This document shows positions 17,031 through 26,122 of a stretch of 48,188 nucleotides of DNA, piece after piece (within the stretch, counting starts at the first letter, position 1; every line of letters starts with the position of its first letter). The position numbers and the translations under genes were made by a program. The notes beneath the pieces were generated by a model. That model was not told where the DNA came from. It saw only the letters and a program-made list of their open reading frames with translations, and searched no databases. Source of the stretch: Akkermansiaceae bacterium (GTDB lineage Bacteria; Verrucomicrobiota; Verrucomicrobiia; Verrucomicrobiales; Akkermansiaceae). Where the stretch lies: positions 1 through 48,188 of the forward strand of contig CAIRGO010000006.1 in assembly GCA_903878115.1 (NCBI GenBank), in the 5' to 3' direction.

Positions 17031-18049
17031 AGCGCTATGCTCTGCTAGCGTTTTTGTTCATGTCTCCGTGGAGCATTGCCGACGACGATACCTACGAAGC
17101 CTTGCCGCAGTGGTCAGAGGAGGATTTGCAGCGTATATCGAAAGGTGAGGCATTGATTTCTGATTCCCTATTTCGTTTGCAAGAAGGCTCTGATCAAGGA
17201 ACTCAAGATAACGAAGCGCTCGTATTACCAGAGCCTGGCCCTGATAGCTTGACGATCGTACCAGCGACAGAAATTTTAGAAGAAGATTTGGTCAAATACT
17301 TCGGGCAAAAGGCGGATTCATTTTTGTTAGATCCGCAGCAATTGCTGACGCAACAAGAATCGAATGATCGTCTAGCGTTTCTCAACTATCACGCGAGTGA
17401 TTCAAAGGTTGATTTTTATGTTTATCTTTTTGATGAACAGCAAGAAATCCCATCGATCTTTCAAGTAGATGAACTCCTAGCAAAGTATTACAGCAGTGAT
17501 CGCCCAGCACTTATCTTATTTTATTTCCTAGGTGCTCCACAGCGCTCAGAAATTCATCTTAGTCCTAAGTTAATGGTTTCTGTTGGTGAGGCGGAACGTG
17601 AGCGAGCTTTGCAAAGTTCCATCAACCAAGCGATCGTGAAAAGTCAGGCATCTGATCAACTTGATGGCTTTTGCGTGCAGATGTCGATTCGTATCTATTG
17701 GATGGAAAAAGCCATGGAGTCGGGAGTGATTGCGCCTGTTACGCCAGTTGATACGTTGACGAAAAAGAAAAATTTACCCGAAACTAATGAAAAAATGAAA
17801 GCCCTGTCGCTATGGTTTATGCAATGGCGATTGCCTCTAGCGTTTGGTTTTTTTGTTAGTGGGGTGGCCATTGTTTTCACATGGATACGTAAAAAAAGAG
17901 AGAAATTTACTTTCGCCGAATTTGATGTGGCATGCCGACTAGGTGGCCCGCATGCTGCAGGGGTAGGCGCGGTCATTTCTTACGCTAGTGCAAAACTTCC
18001 TCCTACGATGCAGCGAGAACAGGTGCCTGATTACTTGCGACGCATGTGA
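17027..18049 (+). CDS. exported single-pass membrane protein, partner of the zinc-ribbon/TPM protein
   Basis: A 340-residue protein with a short signal peptide (MKRYALLAFLFMSPWSIADD, cleavage after about residue 18). A periplasmic domain spans about residues 20-255. One membrane helix follows at about 267-287 (LAFGFFVSGVAIVFTWI), then a basic cytoplasmic tail. The domain has an LNYHASDSKVDFYVYLFDEQQEIP strand pattern and LILFYFLGAPQRSEIHLS, which recalls TPM-like domains that span the envelope. The start is fixed by a perfect Shine-Dalgarno site and the ATGA overlap with the upstream gene. No enzyme motif is recognised. The pair probably works together at the inner membrane. Confidence 0.72.
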   Translation: MKRYALLAFLFMSPWSIADDDTYEALPQWSEEDLQRISKGEALISDSLFRLQEGSDQGTQDNEALVLPEPGPDSLTIVPATEILEEDLVKYFGQKADSFLLDPQQLLTQQESNDRLAFLNYHASDSKVDFYVYLFDEQQEIPSIFQVDELLAKYYSSDRPALILFYFLGAPQRSEIHLSPKLMVSVGEAERERALQSSINQAIVKSQASDQLDGFCVQMSIRIYWMEKAMESGVIAPVTPVDTLTKKKNLPETNEKMKALSLWFMQWRLPLAFGFFVSGVAIVFTWIRKKREKFTFAEFDVACRLGGPHAAGVGAVISYASAKLPPTMQREQVPDYLRRM

Positions 18050-18065
18050 TACGTAGAAAAAATCG

Positions 18066-18896
18066 ATGAACGCAGACGAAAAAAATGATGAGCTAACCAT
18101 GCGGCCAATAGGCTATGTGCGAACGCAGAAATCGTTGAAGTTTGAAGCATTGCATCAGCCAGATGAAGAGATCGAGGAGCAGAGCGTTTTAGAGTTATTG
18201 CCTGGCGAAGAATACCGTCGTGCCTTGCAGGATGTGGAGGGCTTTTCTCGAATTTGGTTGATCTGGTGGTTCCATCGCAATAGCAGTTGGCGATCATTGG
18301 TACTGCCGCCGCGTGGTCCTGCGCATCGAAGAGGTGTTTTTGCAACACGATCGCCCCATCGTCCTAATCCACTGGGAATCACTCCGGTCAAATTACTTTC
18401 CATCAAAGGCAATCAGTTATTTCTCGGTGCCTGTGATTTAGTAGATGGCACTCCCGTGTTTGACATCAAGCCCTACATTCCGCAATACGATGCGTTTCCC
18501 GACGAAAGTGCTGGGTGGTTAGATGAAGTCGATGCGTGGATGAAGCTCGAGCCTAGTTACCAAGTGCTTTACTCTACTTTGGCTACTGCGCAAAAGACTT
18601 GGTTGTCAGAACAATGGGCGATTCATTTTTCTGTTAGAATGGAAGAATTGTTAGAACGTGATCCCACTCCGCATCGGACTCGCAGAATTCGTCGCAGGAA
18701 ATCAGGGCTTCACGAAATTGGTTGTGGCGCGTGGCGTGCCGTTTTCAACATTGTCGGGAAACAAGTCATCATCGATTCGATAGAGCCAGGGTTTCCGCTG
18801 CGTTTGTTATGCGGTGAATATTCGCAAGAAATACCTGACTGTGATGCGCAACGAGACTATCTAACGATCTGGCCAGCAGCAGAAGTTGCCGATTGA
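18066..18896 (+). CDS. trmO: tRNA (N6-threonylcarbamoyladenosine37-N6)-methyltransferase, TsaA family
   Basis: A 276-residue SAM-dependent enzyme with the beta-barrel TsaA/YaeB fold, methylating t6A37 of tRNA-Thr to m6t6A. The opening RPIGYVRTQ (about residues 12-20) is the family start, and VFATRSPHRPNPLGITPVKL (about 94-113) is the SAM and active-site signature. DGTPVFDIKPYIPQYDAFP (about 130-148) completes the barrel. The C-terminal 100 residues form the extra small domain seen in long members, used for tRNA binding. It starts 16 nt after the preceding gene and overlaps the convergent lipase gene by 40 bp at its 3' end. Confidence 0.92.
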   Translation: MNADEKNDELTMRPIGYVRTQKSLKFEALHQPDEEIEEQSVLELLPGEEYRRALQDVEGFSRIWLIWWFHRNSSWRSLVLPPRGPAHRRGVFATRSPHRPNPLGITPVKLLSIKGNQLFLGACDLVDGTPVFDIKPYIPQYDAFPDESAGWLDEVDAWMKLEPSYQVLYSTLATAQKTWLSEQWAIHFSVRMEELLERDPTPHRTRRIRRRKSGLHEIGCGAWRAVFNIVGKQVIIDSIEPGFPLRLLCGEYSQEIPDCDAQRDYLTIWPAAEVAD

Positions 18897-19540
18897 AGCG
18901 TGGCGATGATTTCGCGCTGCACCCGTGGTGCATGCATCACAAGTGGATGAGCAGGCACCCAAATACGATGATTTTCTGCGAGATCCCAATGCGAGCTAGT
19001 AGAAGGAAGTATGATCAAATCTAATGGAGTGCGGTATGACAAAATGCGTATTCCTTGGAGACGATTAGAGGTTTTTTCTAAATTTTGCAAAAATTCACTG
19101 CCGGGGCGCATTTGAATGGCCCCAGTTCCTGGATAGCAATAAGCAGCATTGGTGCCGTGATGAGGAGTTGCGAGCGTGATCAGAGTTTTGCACTTTTTGG
19201 CTCCGCCAAGCTCTTGTAGGTAATAGCGTGATACTAGCCCTCCCATACTGTGGGCGACGATATGAACTTCCGCATTATCTCCCCATTTGGCATTGATTTC
19301 GCGGTCGAGTTGTTGCGCCAATACATCAATGCCGCTGCGGGCATCGGCCGGTTTCAAGGAGGGAATTAGGCAGTCAAAACCTTGTGCTTGCAGTTTTTTC
19401 TGCATGGGTAAAAAACTATAGCCTTTTTGAAAAATTCCGTGAACCAAGACCACATACGCTTTAGCAGGAATGGTTTCTGCAAGCGTTTGTTTAATCGTTA
19501 AGGTTGATCCGAGCACCAGAGGAATGATAAATTTTCTCAT
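18857..19540 (-). CDS. secreted alpha/beta-hydrolase, lipase-like
   Basis: A 227-residue exported hydrolase. The signal peptide opens at ATG 19540 (MRKFIIPLVLGSTL, cleavage near residue 21); an ATG at 19558 would put six residues before it. The oxyanion region is VVLVHGIF (about residues 29-36). The nucleophile elbow is VAHSMGGL, with Ser near residue 97. The block TLATPHHGTNAA is typical of triacylglycerol lipases and PGAP1-like esterases. The catalytic His is probably in the late HPLVMHAP segment. The last 40 bp overlap trmO on the other strand. The substrate is unknown. Confidence 0.85.
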   Translation of the reverse strand: MRKFIIPLVLGSTLTIKQTLAETIPAKAYVVLVHGIFQKGYSFLPMQKKLQAQGFDCLIPSLKPADARSGIDVLAQQLDREINAKWGDNAEVHIVAHSMGGLVSRYYLQELGGAKKCKTLITLATPHHGTNAAYCYPGTGAIQMRPGSEFLQNLEKTSNRLQGIRILSYRTPLDLIILPSTSSHWDLAENHRIWVPAHPLVMHAPRVQREIIATLQSATSAAGQIVR

Positions 19541-19589
19541 AAGTTGGTGAACGAACATAGCATGAATATTGAATATTACGAATTCTTAT

Positions 19590-19618
19590 TTGACGATGTA
19601 TTTCATGGATGATAGGAA
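19590..19618 (+). promoter_or_regulatory. predicted promoter of the small secreted protein gene
   Basis: TTGACG (19590-19595), 17-nt spacer, TAGGAA (19613-19618). The -10 box ends 8 nt before the ATG at 19627, so the expected transcript start lies about 1-2 nt before the ATG. Confidence 0.5.
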
Positions 19619-19626
19619 ACGCGCAC

Positions 19627-20085
19627 ATGAAAACGACATTTCTTACTATCGGGATTGCCATCATCTCAGTGACATCTGTTTTAGCCACTGGTTTTAGCGA
19701 GCGAAAATTGGATAGCGCGAAAAAATTTGCGGAAAGGACTGAGAAGCTCATCGCGTTTGTATTTTATCAAGCCTATGATGAAAATAGCATTGATAGGAAT
19801 CACACTGCCAACGTTGATGCCGCGAATAACGGTGCCAAACGAGCCATACCGCGTGCTGATGCTCTCGAGGTAGAAATTTTCAAAGGAGACAAAGAAACGG
19901 ACAAGATTCCTGCATGTGTATCCAAAACAGGAAAAACGCCGCGAGTCATCATTACTGATGCCAAGTGCGAAAATGTTATTGCCTCTTATGAGGGTGTTCC
20001 GAACAGAGAAACCCTGAAAGCTGTAGAAGAAAAAGTCACTGCTGCCCGCAATCTCATGAAAGCAGCTGTTGAAGAAAAGAAATAA
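19627..20085 (+). CDS. small secreted protein, unrecognised
   Basis: A 152-residue protein with a clean signal peptide (MKTTFLTIGIAIISVTSVLATGF, cleavage after about residue 21). The mature part is charged and helical at both ends. Two Cys residues (about 99 and 113) lie near KIPACVSKTG and DAKCENVIASYEG. The order of strand, Cys and RVIITDAKCENVIASYEGVPNRETL recalls a thioredoxin-like fold without a CxxC site, but this is weak. I chose ATG 19627 over an ATG at 19609 because the earlier one overlaps the -10 box. It has its own promoter and a terminator shared with the convergent transporter gene. Confidence 0.7.
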   Translation: MKTTFLTIGIAIISVTSVLATGFSERKLDSAKKFAERTEKLIAFVFYQAYDENSIDRNHTANVDAANNGAKRAIPRADALEVEIFKGDKETDKIPACVSKTGKTPRVIITDAKCENVIASYEGVPNRETLKAVEEKVTAARNLMKAAVEEKK

Positions 20086-20105
20086 TCCGCGCTGATCATT
20101 TTCTA

Positions 20106-20141
20106 GAAAAAAGAGCGAGCCATGCGGTTCGCTTTTTTTTC
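20106..20141. terminator. bidirectional terminator between convergent genes
   Basis: AGCGAGCC (20114-20121) pairs with GGTTCGCT (20126-20133), with one G-T pair, around a 4-nt loop. A run of A precedes and eight T follow, so it can stop transcripts from both the small secreted protein gene (+) and the SLC13 transporter gene (-). Confidence 0.85.
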
Positions 20142-20142
20142 G

Positions 20143-21936
20143 TTAGAAGCTCCAGACCAAAGGAATAATGATTGAGGCAAGCACCCACGAGATGATGTTC
20201 ATGGGTAAGCCTACACGAATAAAATCACTAAAGCGATAGCCACCAGGCCCATAGATCATCATGTGAGTTTGATAACCCATCGGTAACATAAAGGCCGTGG
20301 AGGCTCCGATGCAAATGCCAATGATAAACGGTGTGTGACTCAGGTGAAGGGTGCTGGCAAGATTGATCACGATGGGCACCATCATCAATGCTGTCGCATT
20401 ATTGGACAGAACTTCGGTGAGTGCAATTGTCAGCAAAATAATCACCGATAGCGCAAGATAAGGCAATACTTCAGGCGAAGCCACCGATTTGGTAAAATTA
20501 ACAAACCCTTCCGCTAGCCATTTGGCGGTTCCTGTGGATTCCATCGCCATTCCCAGCGCAAGCATGCCGTAGAGCATAAAGATGATCGGCCAATCAACGC
20601 CAGCGTAGGCTTCACGAGTACTGATCAAGCGCATCCACAAAATCGCCACCGCGCCGATCAAGCTGGCAATATGCATCGGCACGATTGGATTAAAAATCGT
20701 AACACTGATCACGACAAGCAAAAGGATCACCCAGCACAGTGTTGCTTTAGAATAGAGTCCTGGCGGGGGAGATGTGACAGCGCTATCGGTCAAGACGAAA
20801 TTATGACTATCCTTGAGCGTTTTTAAGTTATTTCGGGGTGTGAGCACGAGTAATGTATCACCATTATCGAGTTCCGTGGTGGCGAGCTTTTCGGTAATGT
20901 TTTTGCCATTGCGGTGCACGGCGAGCACGACCGAATTATAGCGCTGGCGGAAATCAGCAGTGGCAAGGGTTTGACTGACCATTTCTGATTCATCAGTGAT
21001 CACCAATTCTGTTACAACGCCTTCAATTTTTGAAAGAGTTTGGATATCGAGATCTGGTAAGAGTTCTTCTGCAGTATCGGTTTTATTGCGACGCCCATGA
21101 ACGCCGATAAGGAAACGATCGTTCGCCTCGATGATCAATTCATTGACAGGCGTCATTAGTCGCTCGCCGTTACGACGAATTTCCATCAAATGGATGCCAG
21201 TCTTCGGGTTGAATAATGGACTGGAGAGCAAACTACTGCCGATTAACGGAGATTTTTTTCCTACAAGAATATGAAACAATGGGGTCGTGCGCTGTTTGTC
21301 ATCTAATACGCCCATGACAGATGTTCGGTTAGGCAATAATTTAGGACCGAGCATTGTCAGGTAAATAATCCCAGCAATGCTCAAGGGTACGCCAACGGCA
21401 GCAAGTTCAAACATGCTCAGTGGAGGCAGTCCTTTGGCCTTGATCGCACCGCTGACCACAATATTGGTAGAGGTGCCAATGAGTGTGCAGCAACCACCGA
21501 AAATCGATGCGTAAGAAATGGGAATAAGCAGTTTTGACGATGGTATCTCCTTCGATCTAGCCAATCCGAGAGCTACTGGCAACATGATCGCTACGATAGC
21601 GGTATTGTTCATGAAGGCGCTAAAAAATGCCGTGACTATGCATAAAAGAAGCAAGGTGGAGCGCAGTCCTCCTTTGGTGACTTTTTGAATCAATCCAGAG
21701 ATTTGCAATACGCCTCCCGTTTTTTCTAAGGCGGTGCCGATCACAAAAAGTGCGCCAATAGTTAGCGGGGCCTCGTTCTTAAAGACTGTAAGCACGTCGT
21801 TTTTATCAACCAAGCCAAGAATGACCGTTGCACATAAGAGCGTCAGTGCGATCAAATCTGCGGGCGCAATCTCTTTGACAAAAGCATAAAGAGTCAACGC
21901 GATCAGGACTAGCGTTATGATGATTTTTATGTCCAT
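20143..21936 (-). CDS. SLC13-family transporter with two TrkA-C (RCK_C) domains
   Basis: A 597-residue inner-membrane permease of the divalent anion:Na+ symporter (DASS/SLC13) group. N-terminal helices run to about residue 200. The first symmetrical motif is MNNTAIVAIMLPV (about 108-120), followed by the conserved GGCCTLIGTSTNIVVSGA. A soluble insert (about residues 205-385) contains two TrkA-C-like lobes; KTGIHLMEIRRNGERL and YNSVVLAVHRNGKNIT are their strand cores. The second membrane half ends with SNNATALMMVPIVINLA and GYQTHMMIYGPGGYRFSDF. Substrates in this group include sulfate and dicarboxylates; the sequence does not decide. It has its own predicted promoter. Confidence 0.92.
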   Translation of the reverse strand: MDIKIIITLVLIALTLYAFVKEIAPADLIALTLLCATVILGLVDKNDVLTVFKNEAPLTIGALFVIGTALEKTGGVLQISGLIQKVTKGGLRSTLLLLCIVTAFFSAFMNNTAIVAIMLPVALGLARSKEIPSSKLLIPISYASIFGGCCTLIGTSTNIVVSGAIKAKGLPPLSMFELAAVGVPLSIAGIIYLTMLGPKLLPNRTSVMGVLDDKQRTTPLFHILVGKKSPLIGSSLLSSPLFNPKTGIHLMEIRRNGERLMTPVNELIIEANDRFLIGVHGRRNKTDTAEELLPDLDIQTLSKIEGVVTELVITDESEMVSQTLATADFRQRYNSVVLAVHRNGKNITEKLATTELDNGDTLLVLTPRNNLKTLKDSHNFVLTDSAVTSPPPGLYSKATLCWVILLLVVISVTIFNPIVPMHIASLIGAVAILWMRLISTREAYAGVDWPIIFMLYGMLALGMAMESTGTAKWLAEGFVNFTKSVASPEVLPYLALSVIILLTIALTEVLSNNATALMMVPIVINLASTLHLSHTPFIIGICIGASTAFMLPMGYQTHMMIYGPGGYRFSDFIRVGLPMNIISWVLASIIIPLVWSF

Positions 21937-21945
21937 GTCGGCGCT

Positions 21946-21974
21946 GCAATAGCCTGTTTCATGCTATACCGCAA
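21946..21974 (-). promoter_or_regulatory. predicted promoter of the SLC13 transporter gene
   Basis: On the minus strand TTGCGG (21969-21974), a 17-nt spacer and TATTGC (21946-21951). The -10 box ends 9 nt before the ATG at 21936, another near-leaderless layout. Confidence 0.5.
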
Positions 21975-22005
21975 GCTTGGTTTTTGTAGATATGGACAAA
22001 GTTGC

Positions 22006-23316
22006 TCACAGCATTTCTAGCCCGCGCATCGTTCCTGTTGAGCTAGCAAACTTTGTTGCTTCAACTCCCATGCGTTGCAGCATCGACACAAAGAGATTTG
22101 GCAGCGGATAGTTGCGTTCTTTATCGAAAACAAGGTGCTGACCGTGCCGAAATCCGCCGCCTGCAAGAAGTGTTGGCAAGTTGGTGGTGACGTGGGTGTT
22201 GGCATTTCCGAGGTTGCTGCCGTAAAGAATCATCGTCCTGTCGAATAGAGTATCTCCAGCTTCGCCCACAGCTTTCAACTGTGTGAAAAGATCCGCGAGT
22301 AATTTCATGTGCCACTCATCAATCGTCTTGAGCTGTTTCAGTTTGGCTTCGGATTTTCCATGATGCGACAGACTGTGGTAACCATCCGACATCGTCTGGC
22401 CATTCACGTCGATCACGGGCGAGTTCACACTGTCTAACATAAGGGTCACGCTGCGGGTGGAATCTGTCTCAAATGCCAATCTAGCCATATCATACATCAG
22501 CTTCACCTTCTGCATGTATTCGCGGGGATCTGTTGGGTCGAGTGGCGGAGCTGCTGCCACCTTTGGCTTGGGCTTGTCACTCCAGTCGCGCGACATGTGG
22601 AGTCTTTCTTCTAAGTCTCTCACGCTGGTGAAATACTGGTCCAGTCGTTCCTGGTCTTTTGAACCGATATTGCGCTGTAAATCTTTTGCTTGTCCAGCAA
22701 CGGTGTCTAAAATACTTTGGCCAAGTTCTAGTTTCCGAACTTGCGCCGCCACCTCCGTGGGAGTTCCTTGCATGAAGAGCTGCTTAAAGACGTCCGATGC
22801 CTTTTCCTCGCAAGGGATCAATACCCCAGATCCCGTCCACGAGAGACTTCGCTGCCCGCGAGATACATTTACGCCAAGTGTAAGAGAAGGGAATCGCGTG
22901 AGATGACCGATGCGTTCGGCAAGATATTGATCGAGAGAAATTGTATTGCGGAATCCTCCACTGCCAGGATGCGGGGCTGCAGTAAGAAAACAGTTGTCCG
23001 CAGGATGTCCGCCATCGACATCGGGATGCGAGACACCGCTGAAAACGCTAAAGCCCTCGCGATGCTCACGTAGCATTTCTAGATAAGGGGAGAGCTTATA
23101 ATTTCGGCCCGCTTCACTAGGAAAAAACTGATCTGGCACCAGACCAAGATTATTACAAATGCCTAACATACGCCGTGGCTTAATCTCGACAGTGGTTGTG
23201 CGGGAAAAGGCGGGGAGCATTGCTTCTAACAAAGGAAGCCCGAGCGCAATGCCGGTTCCTCGCAGAAAACGACGGCGGGAAAGGTGGCGCTGAACGGATA
23301 TGTATGGGGCATTCAT
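22006..23316 (-). CDS. DUF1552 protein, Tat-exported
   Basis: A 436-residue protein with a twin-arginine signal (SRRRFLRG at about residues 13-20, then [12 protein letters not shown]), so it is exported folded. The DUF1552 body follows, with [18 protein letters not shown], the [21 protein letters not shown] block and [11 protein letters not shown]. Also present are [29 protein letters not shown] and [14 protein letters not shown], and it ends with [18 protein letters not shown]. It is related to sulfatase-like DUF1501 proteins. It starts 24 nt after the DUF1592-type gene and is the usual partner of that family in Planctomycetes and Verrucomicrobia. The biochemical role is not established. Confidence 0.93.
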   Translation of the reverse strand: MNAPYISVQRHLSRRRFLRGTGIALGLPLLEAMLPAFSRTTTVEIKPRRMLGICNNLGLVPDQFFPSEAGRNYKLSPYLEMLREHREGFSVFSGVSHPDVDGGHPADNCFLTAAPHPGSGGFRNTISLDQYLAERIGHLTRFPSLTLGVNVSRGQRSLSWTGSGVLIPCEEKASDVFKQLFMQGTPTEVAAQVRKLELGQSILDTVAGQAKDLQRNIGSKDQERLDQYFTSVRDLEERLHMSRDWSDKPKPKVAAAPPLDPTDPREYMQKVKLMYDMARLAFETDSTRSVTLMLDSVNSPVIDVNGQTMSDGYHSLSHHGKSEAKLKQLKTIDEWHMKLLADLFTQLKAVGEAGDTLFDRTMILYGSNLGNANTHVTTNLPTLLAGGGFRHGQHLVFDKERNYPLPNLFVSMLQRMGVEATKFASSTGTMRGLEML

Positions 23317-23340
23317 ATTAGTAAATCGATTAGGGGAAAT

Positions 23341-25908
23341 TTATTTATGGAGAAAAAGCGGGCTTTGAACGATGGCATGAATCAAACGACGCACACCATA
23401 CTGGCTGCTGCGTGCTTCAGTCAGTATCGCCTGCAAAGCTGGGCGGTCGGAGAAACGCACCGGAGCACCGGTCGCATAAACGATCAATTGCGTGGCGAGA
23501 TTTTGCGCAATTTTTTCTTCATCTTGTGATAGCAGTTTTTTTAAACTCTTGACGTCCGAAAAAGTCCGACCGTCTGGCAGCGTTCCGCTGGGGTCCACCG
23601 GCTGGCCAGGACGAAATTCAAAAGGCTGACCGTTTTTGCCAAAGCCTTTGACCTTTTCTCCGCCGCCCAGGGCCCGGTAATGATCGCGCCATCCGCCCAT
23701 CACATCGAAACTTTCTAGTGCGAATCCTGCTGGGTCAATTTTGTCATGACAAGATGCGCACGAGGCTTGCGAGCGATGCAGTTCAAGCTGCTGACGGATC
23801 GTAGTCGCGCCGCGAATGTCTGGCTCTACTGCTGGCACTCCAGCGGGTGGGGGTGGCACGCGGACGCCTAGTAATCGCTCGGCGACCCATACTCCTCGCA
23901 GCACAGGTGAGGTAGTAGTGCCGTTGGATGAGACCTTTAACACAATCGCTTGCGTCATCAGCCCGCCCCGCGGATTCCCTAGAGGCACGGCCACCTTACG
24001 AAAGGCGGTTCCCGTAACGCCAGGAATTTCATACAACTCCGCCAAACGCTCATTGATAATGATGAAATCAGAATCCACCAAATTCCGCGCCGGGAGATCG
24101 CTTTTGATGAGTTCTGCAAAAAACAATCGCGATTCCTGCTGTGCAGATTCTCCTACATAATCATCCAAATAGTAATCGGGATACAAAATACTGTCAGGCG
24201 AAGTCGCCGACATTTTGCGCAAGTCCAGCCAGTAGTCGAGAAACGCTTCTACAAAGCGCGCGGCCTGCGGAGAATTTAACAATCGATCCGTCTGTTCTCG
24301 CAGCACGGTTGGATCGTGCATTTTTCCCTGCGCCGCTAGTTCGCGTAATGGAGCATCCGGGACAGAATTTGTAAGAAATGATGCCAGCCTATCCGCTAAA
24401 TCTCTGTCGGGGAGAAGACCCGGCGTTTCATGCCAATAGAGAAATTCTGGTGAACAAAGCACTGCTGTATAGCCCGCGAGCATGGCTTCGGTGAAACTGC
24501 TACCCGTTTCCATGGCATGGCGGATGACTGGAAGAAAACGTCCCGCCTGATTTGCTGCCTCGGCATGTCGGTAGGCTTTGGTTAGGAAATTTCGTAATAA
24601 CTTCTCCGCGGCAACTTCTGGCTTGTTCGAAATTACCTCCACCGGCACATCCGCTTTCCCCGAGGACTTCAGCGGCAAATCGCCGAACAATAATCGATGT
24701 CCAGTTGTTGGCCATTGATCGAAGATTGGTCCTTCCACTTCTAGCCAACGGAAGCACACTCCTGGCTGTCCTTCCGGTGTCGCCAACGGGTTGTGCCAAT
24801 TTGGTGGGCGTGAGCGAAATAACCGCACTGCGTCTGGTCTGATTTGCTCACCTGCTTGCAGCCACACGTCTAGTTCATTCACTCCCGGTTCGACCTCGGC
24901 ATCGAAGTTTCCCAGTGGGCGCAGCATTTGTGGCGGCATCACGCCGTAGACGGTGATCGGTTCTGACCTATGGCCTTGCGATACATTGTCCAGATCAGGC
25001 CGCCACCACATTTTCCCTTTGTCTGCTCCTACCCAAAGGGAATGCGACATGATACGTAGCTTGTAATGACCAGCCACCGGAGCTCTAAATTTACTCCATT
25101 GCGGTTGCAACGGTTCATAGCTGCTCGCTACCATTCCCACGCCTTCTATTTCTTTCAAATCTGGCTTGTCCCGTCCTACCGTCATTGGCGCGGTGAACGC
25201 CCGAACTTGCGGTTGCGGCGCAAAACCTAAGACCGGAAAAGTGGCTCGCTCGGGGCTGCGGTTAAATTCTCCAAACTTCATTTTTTTCGTCCAATTGTCA
25301 TCCTCACGAGTGTAAAATCGCTTCGTGGTCGACGCTGGTCGGATCGCCCCAGTAGCCATCACCTCACGCAACACAGCATCGGCCGATTGTAGATAGCGGG
25401 CCATCTGCACGTGTGATACATCCAGCGATTCGCCGATCCGATTAAAGCGGAACGATTCTCCATCCTCTGGTAATCGATCCCGCACCAGTAACCACGGAGC
25501 ATCGAAAAGATCCCTCAGTGCATTTTCATATTCATAACGGTTCATTCGCCGCTCGGTGGTCCGACCATTTTTCTCAGTCAAGGCCTGTTCCGCTTTGGTC
25601 AACGTAGTTGAGATTGCCCCCAAAAAAGCACTGCGCTCTGCGGCTTCGGGTTGCGGCTTTTTCTTGGGCGGCATCTCTCCCGCCGCCACCCGGTCATGGA
25701 TCTTGACCCATTGCGCGAAGTTTTTTGCATCCTGCCAATTTTGCCCCAGTGCTTCCAAATTTAAGCCCCCTTTTTTGGTCTCCGCATCATGACAGTCGAG
25801 ACAGTGGGACTCAAAAAATGCGGACGTTTTAATTTCTTCCGCCTTTAACGAATATCCTAGGCAAAAACTGCCAACCATCACGCGGAAATATTTTTTCAGC
25901 ATATTCAT
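23341..25908 (-). CDS. secreted haem-c protein with DUF1587/DUF1595/DUF1592/DUF1588/DUF1585 domains
   Basis: An 855-residue exported protein. The signal peptide opens at ATG 25908 (MNMLKKYFRVMVGSF). A planctomycete-type cytochrome c motif CLDCH (about residue 37-41) is followed by ETKKGGLNLE. DUF1587 has RRMNRYEYENALRDLF, then come a carbohydrate-binding-like middle with repeated beta strands and DUF1595/1592 (FLTKAYRHAEAANQAGRF). DUF1588 has GGLMTQAIVLKVSSNGTTTSPVLRGVWV and a second CASCH motif (CASCHDKIDPAGFALESFD). DUF1585 closes the protein. Electron transfer linked to breakdown of complex compounds is often proposed for this family, without proof. It is operonic with the DUF1552 gene. 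I prefer 25908 over an in-frame ATG at 25956, which adds a hydrophilic tail before the signal. Confidence 0.93.
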   Translation of the reverse strand: MNMLKKYFRVMVGSFCLGYSLKAEEIKTSAFFESHCLDCHDAETKKGGLNLEALGQNWQDAKNFAQWVKIHDRVAAGEMPPKKKPQPEAAERSAFLGAISTTLTKAEQALTEKNGRTTERRMNRYEYENALRDLFDAPWLLVRDRLPEDGESFRFNRIGESLDVSHVQMARYLQSADAVLREVMATGAIRPASTTKRFYTREDDNWTKKMKFGEFNRSPERATFPVLGFAPQPQVRAFTAPMTVGRDKPDLKEIEGVGMVASSYEPLQPQWSKFRAPVAGHYKLRIMSHSLWVGADKGKMWWRPDLDNVSQGHRSEPITVYGVMPPQMLRPLGNFDAEVEPGVNELDVWLQAGEQIRPDAVRLFRSRPPNWHNPLATPEGQPGVCFRWLEVEGPIFDQWPTTGHRLLFGDLPLKSSGKADVPVEVISNKPEVAAEKLLRNFLTKAYRHAEAANQAGRFLPVIRHAMETGSSFTEAMLAGYTAVLCSPEFLYWHETPGLLPDRDLADRLASFLTNSVPDAPLRELAAQGKMHDPTVLREQTDRLLNSPQAARFVEAFLDYWLDLRKMSATSPDSILYPDYYLDDYVGESAQQESRLFFAELIKSDLPARNLVDSDFIIINERLAELYEIPGVTGTAFRKVAVPLGNPRGGLMTQAIVLKVSSNGTTTSPVLRGVWVAERLLGVRVPPPPAGVPAVEPDIRGATTIRQQLELHRSQASCASCHDKIDPAGFALESFDVMGGWRDHYRALGGGEKVKGFGKNGQPFEFRPGQPVDPSGTLPDGRTFSDVKSLKKLLSQDEEKIAQNLATQLIVYATGAPVRFSDRPALQAILTEARSSQYGVRRLIHAIVQSPLFLHK

Positions 25909-26011
25909 CGTAAGCGGGCAGGGGAGTTCTTGCCTTTGTTCCAGTATCTCGGGCAATTTCTGAATGGGATTGTTAATGGCATCATTGCTTGAAATCGATT
26001 TCGTCGCATGA

Positions 26012-26101
26012 GTGATTAGTGCTAGCGCGACAAACTACTACGTGACCTACGAAATGGATCTTTCTGTTTTTATGAGTCTTCAGGGCAAGATTTCTGGATG
26101 A
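26012..26101 (+). pseudogene. possible decayed coding fragment, carbohydrate-binding-like
   Basis: Between two stops, one frame reads a 29-residue stretch containing NYYVTYEMDLSVFMSL. It resembles the VTFQVDMSVQ opening strand common in starch-binding-like domains of Verrucomicrobia proteins. There is no start codon in reach and TGA closes it at 26099-26101. It lies in a 340-nt gap that otherwise holds only the barrel remnant and a terminator. This may be chance. Confidence 0.2.
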
Positions 26102-26122
26102 ATTGCCACTAGCTGGATGCAC

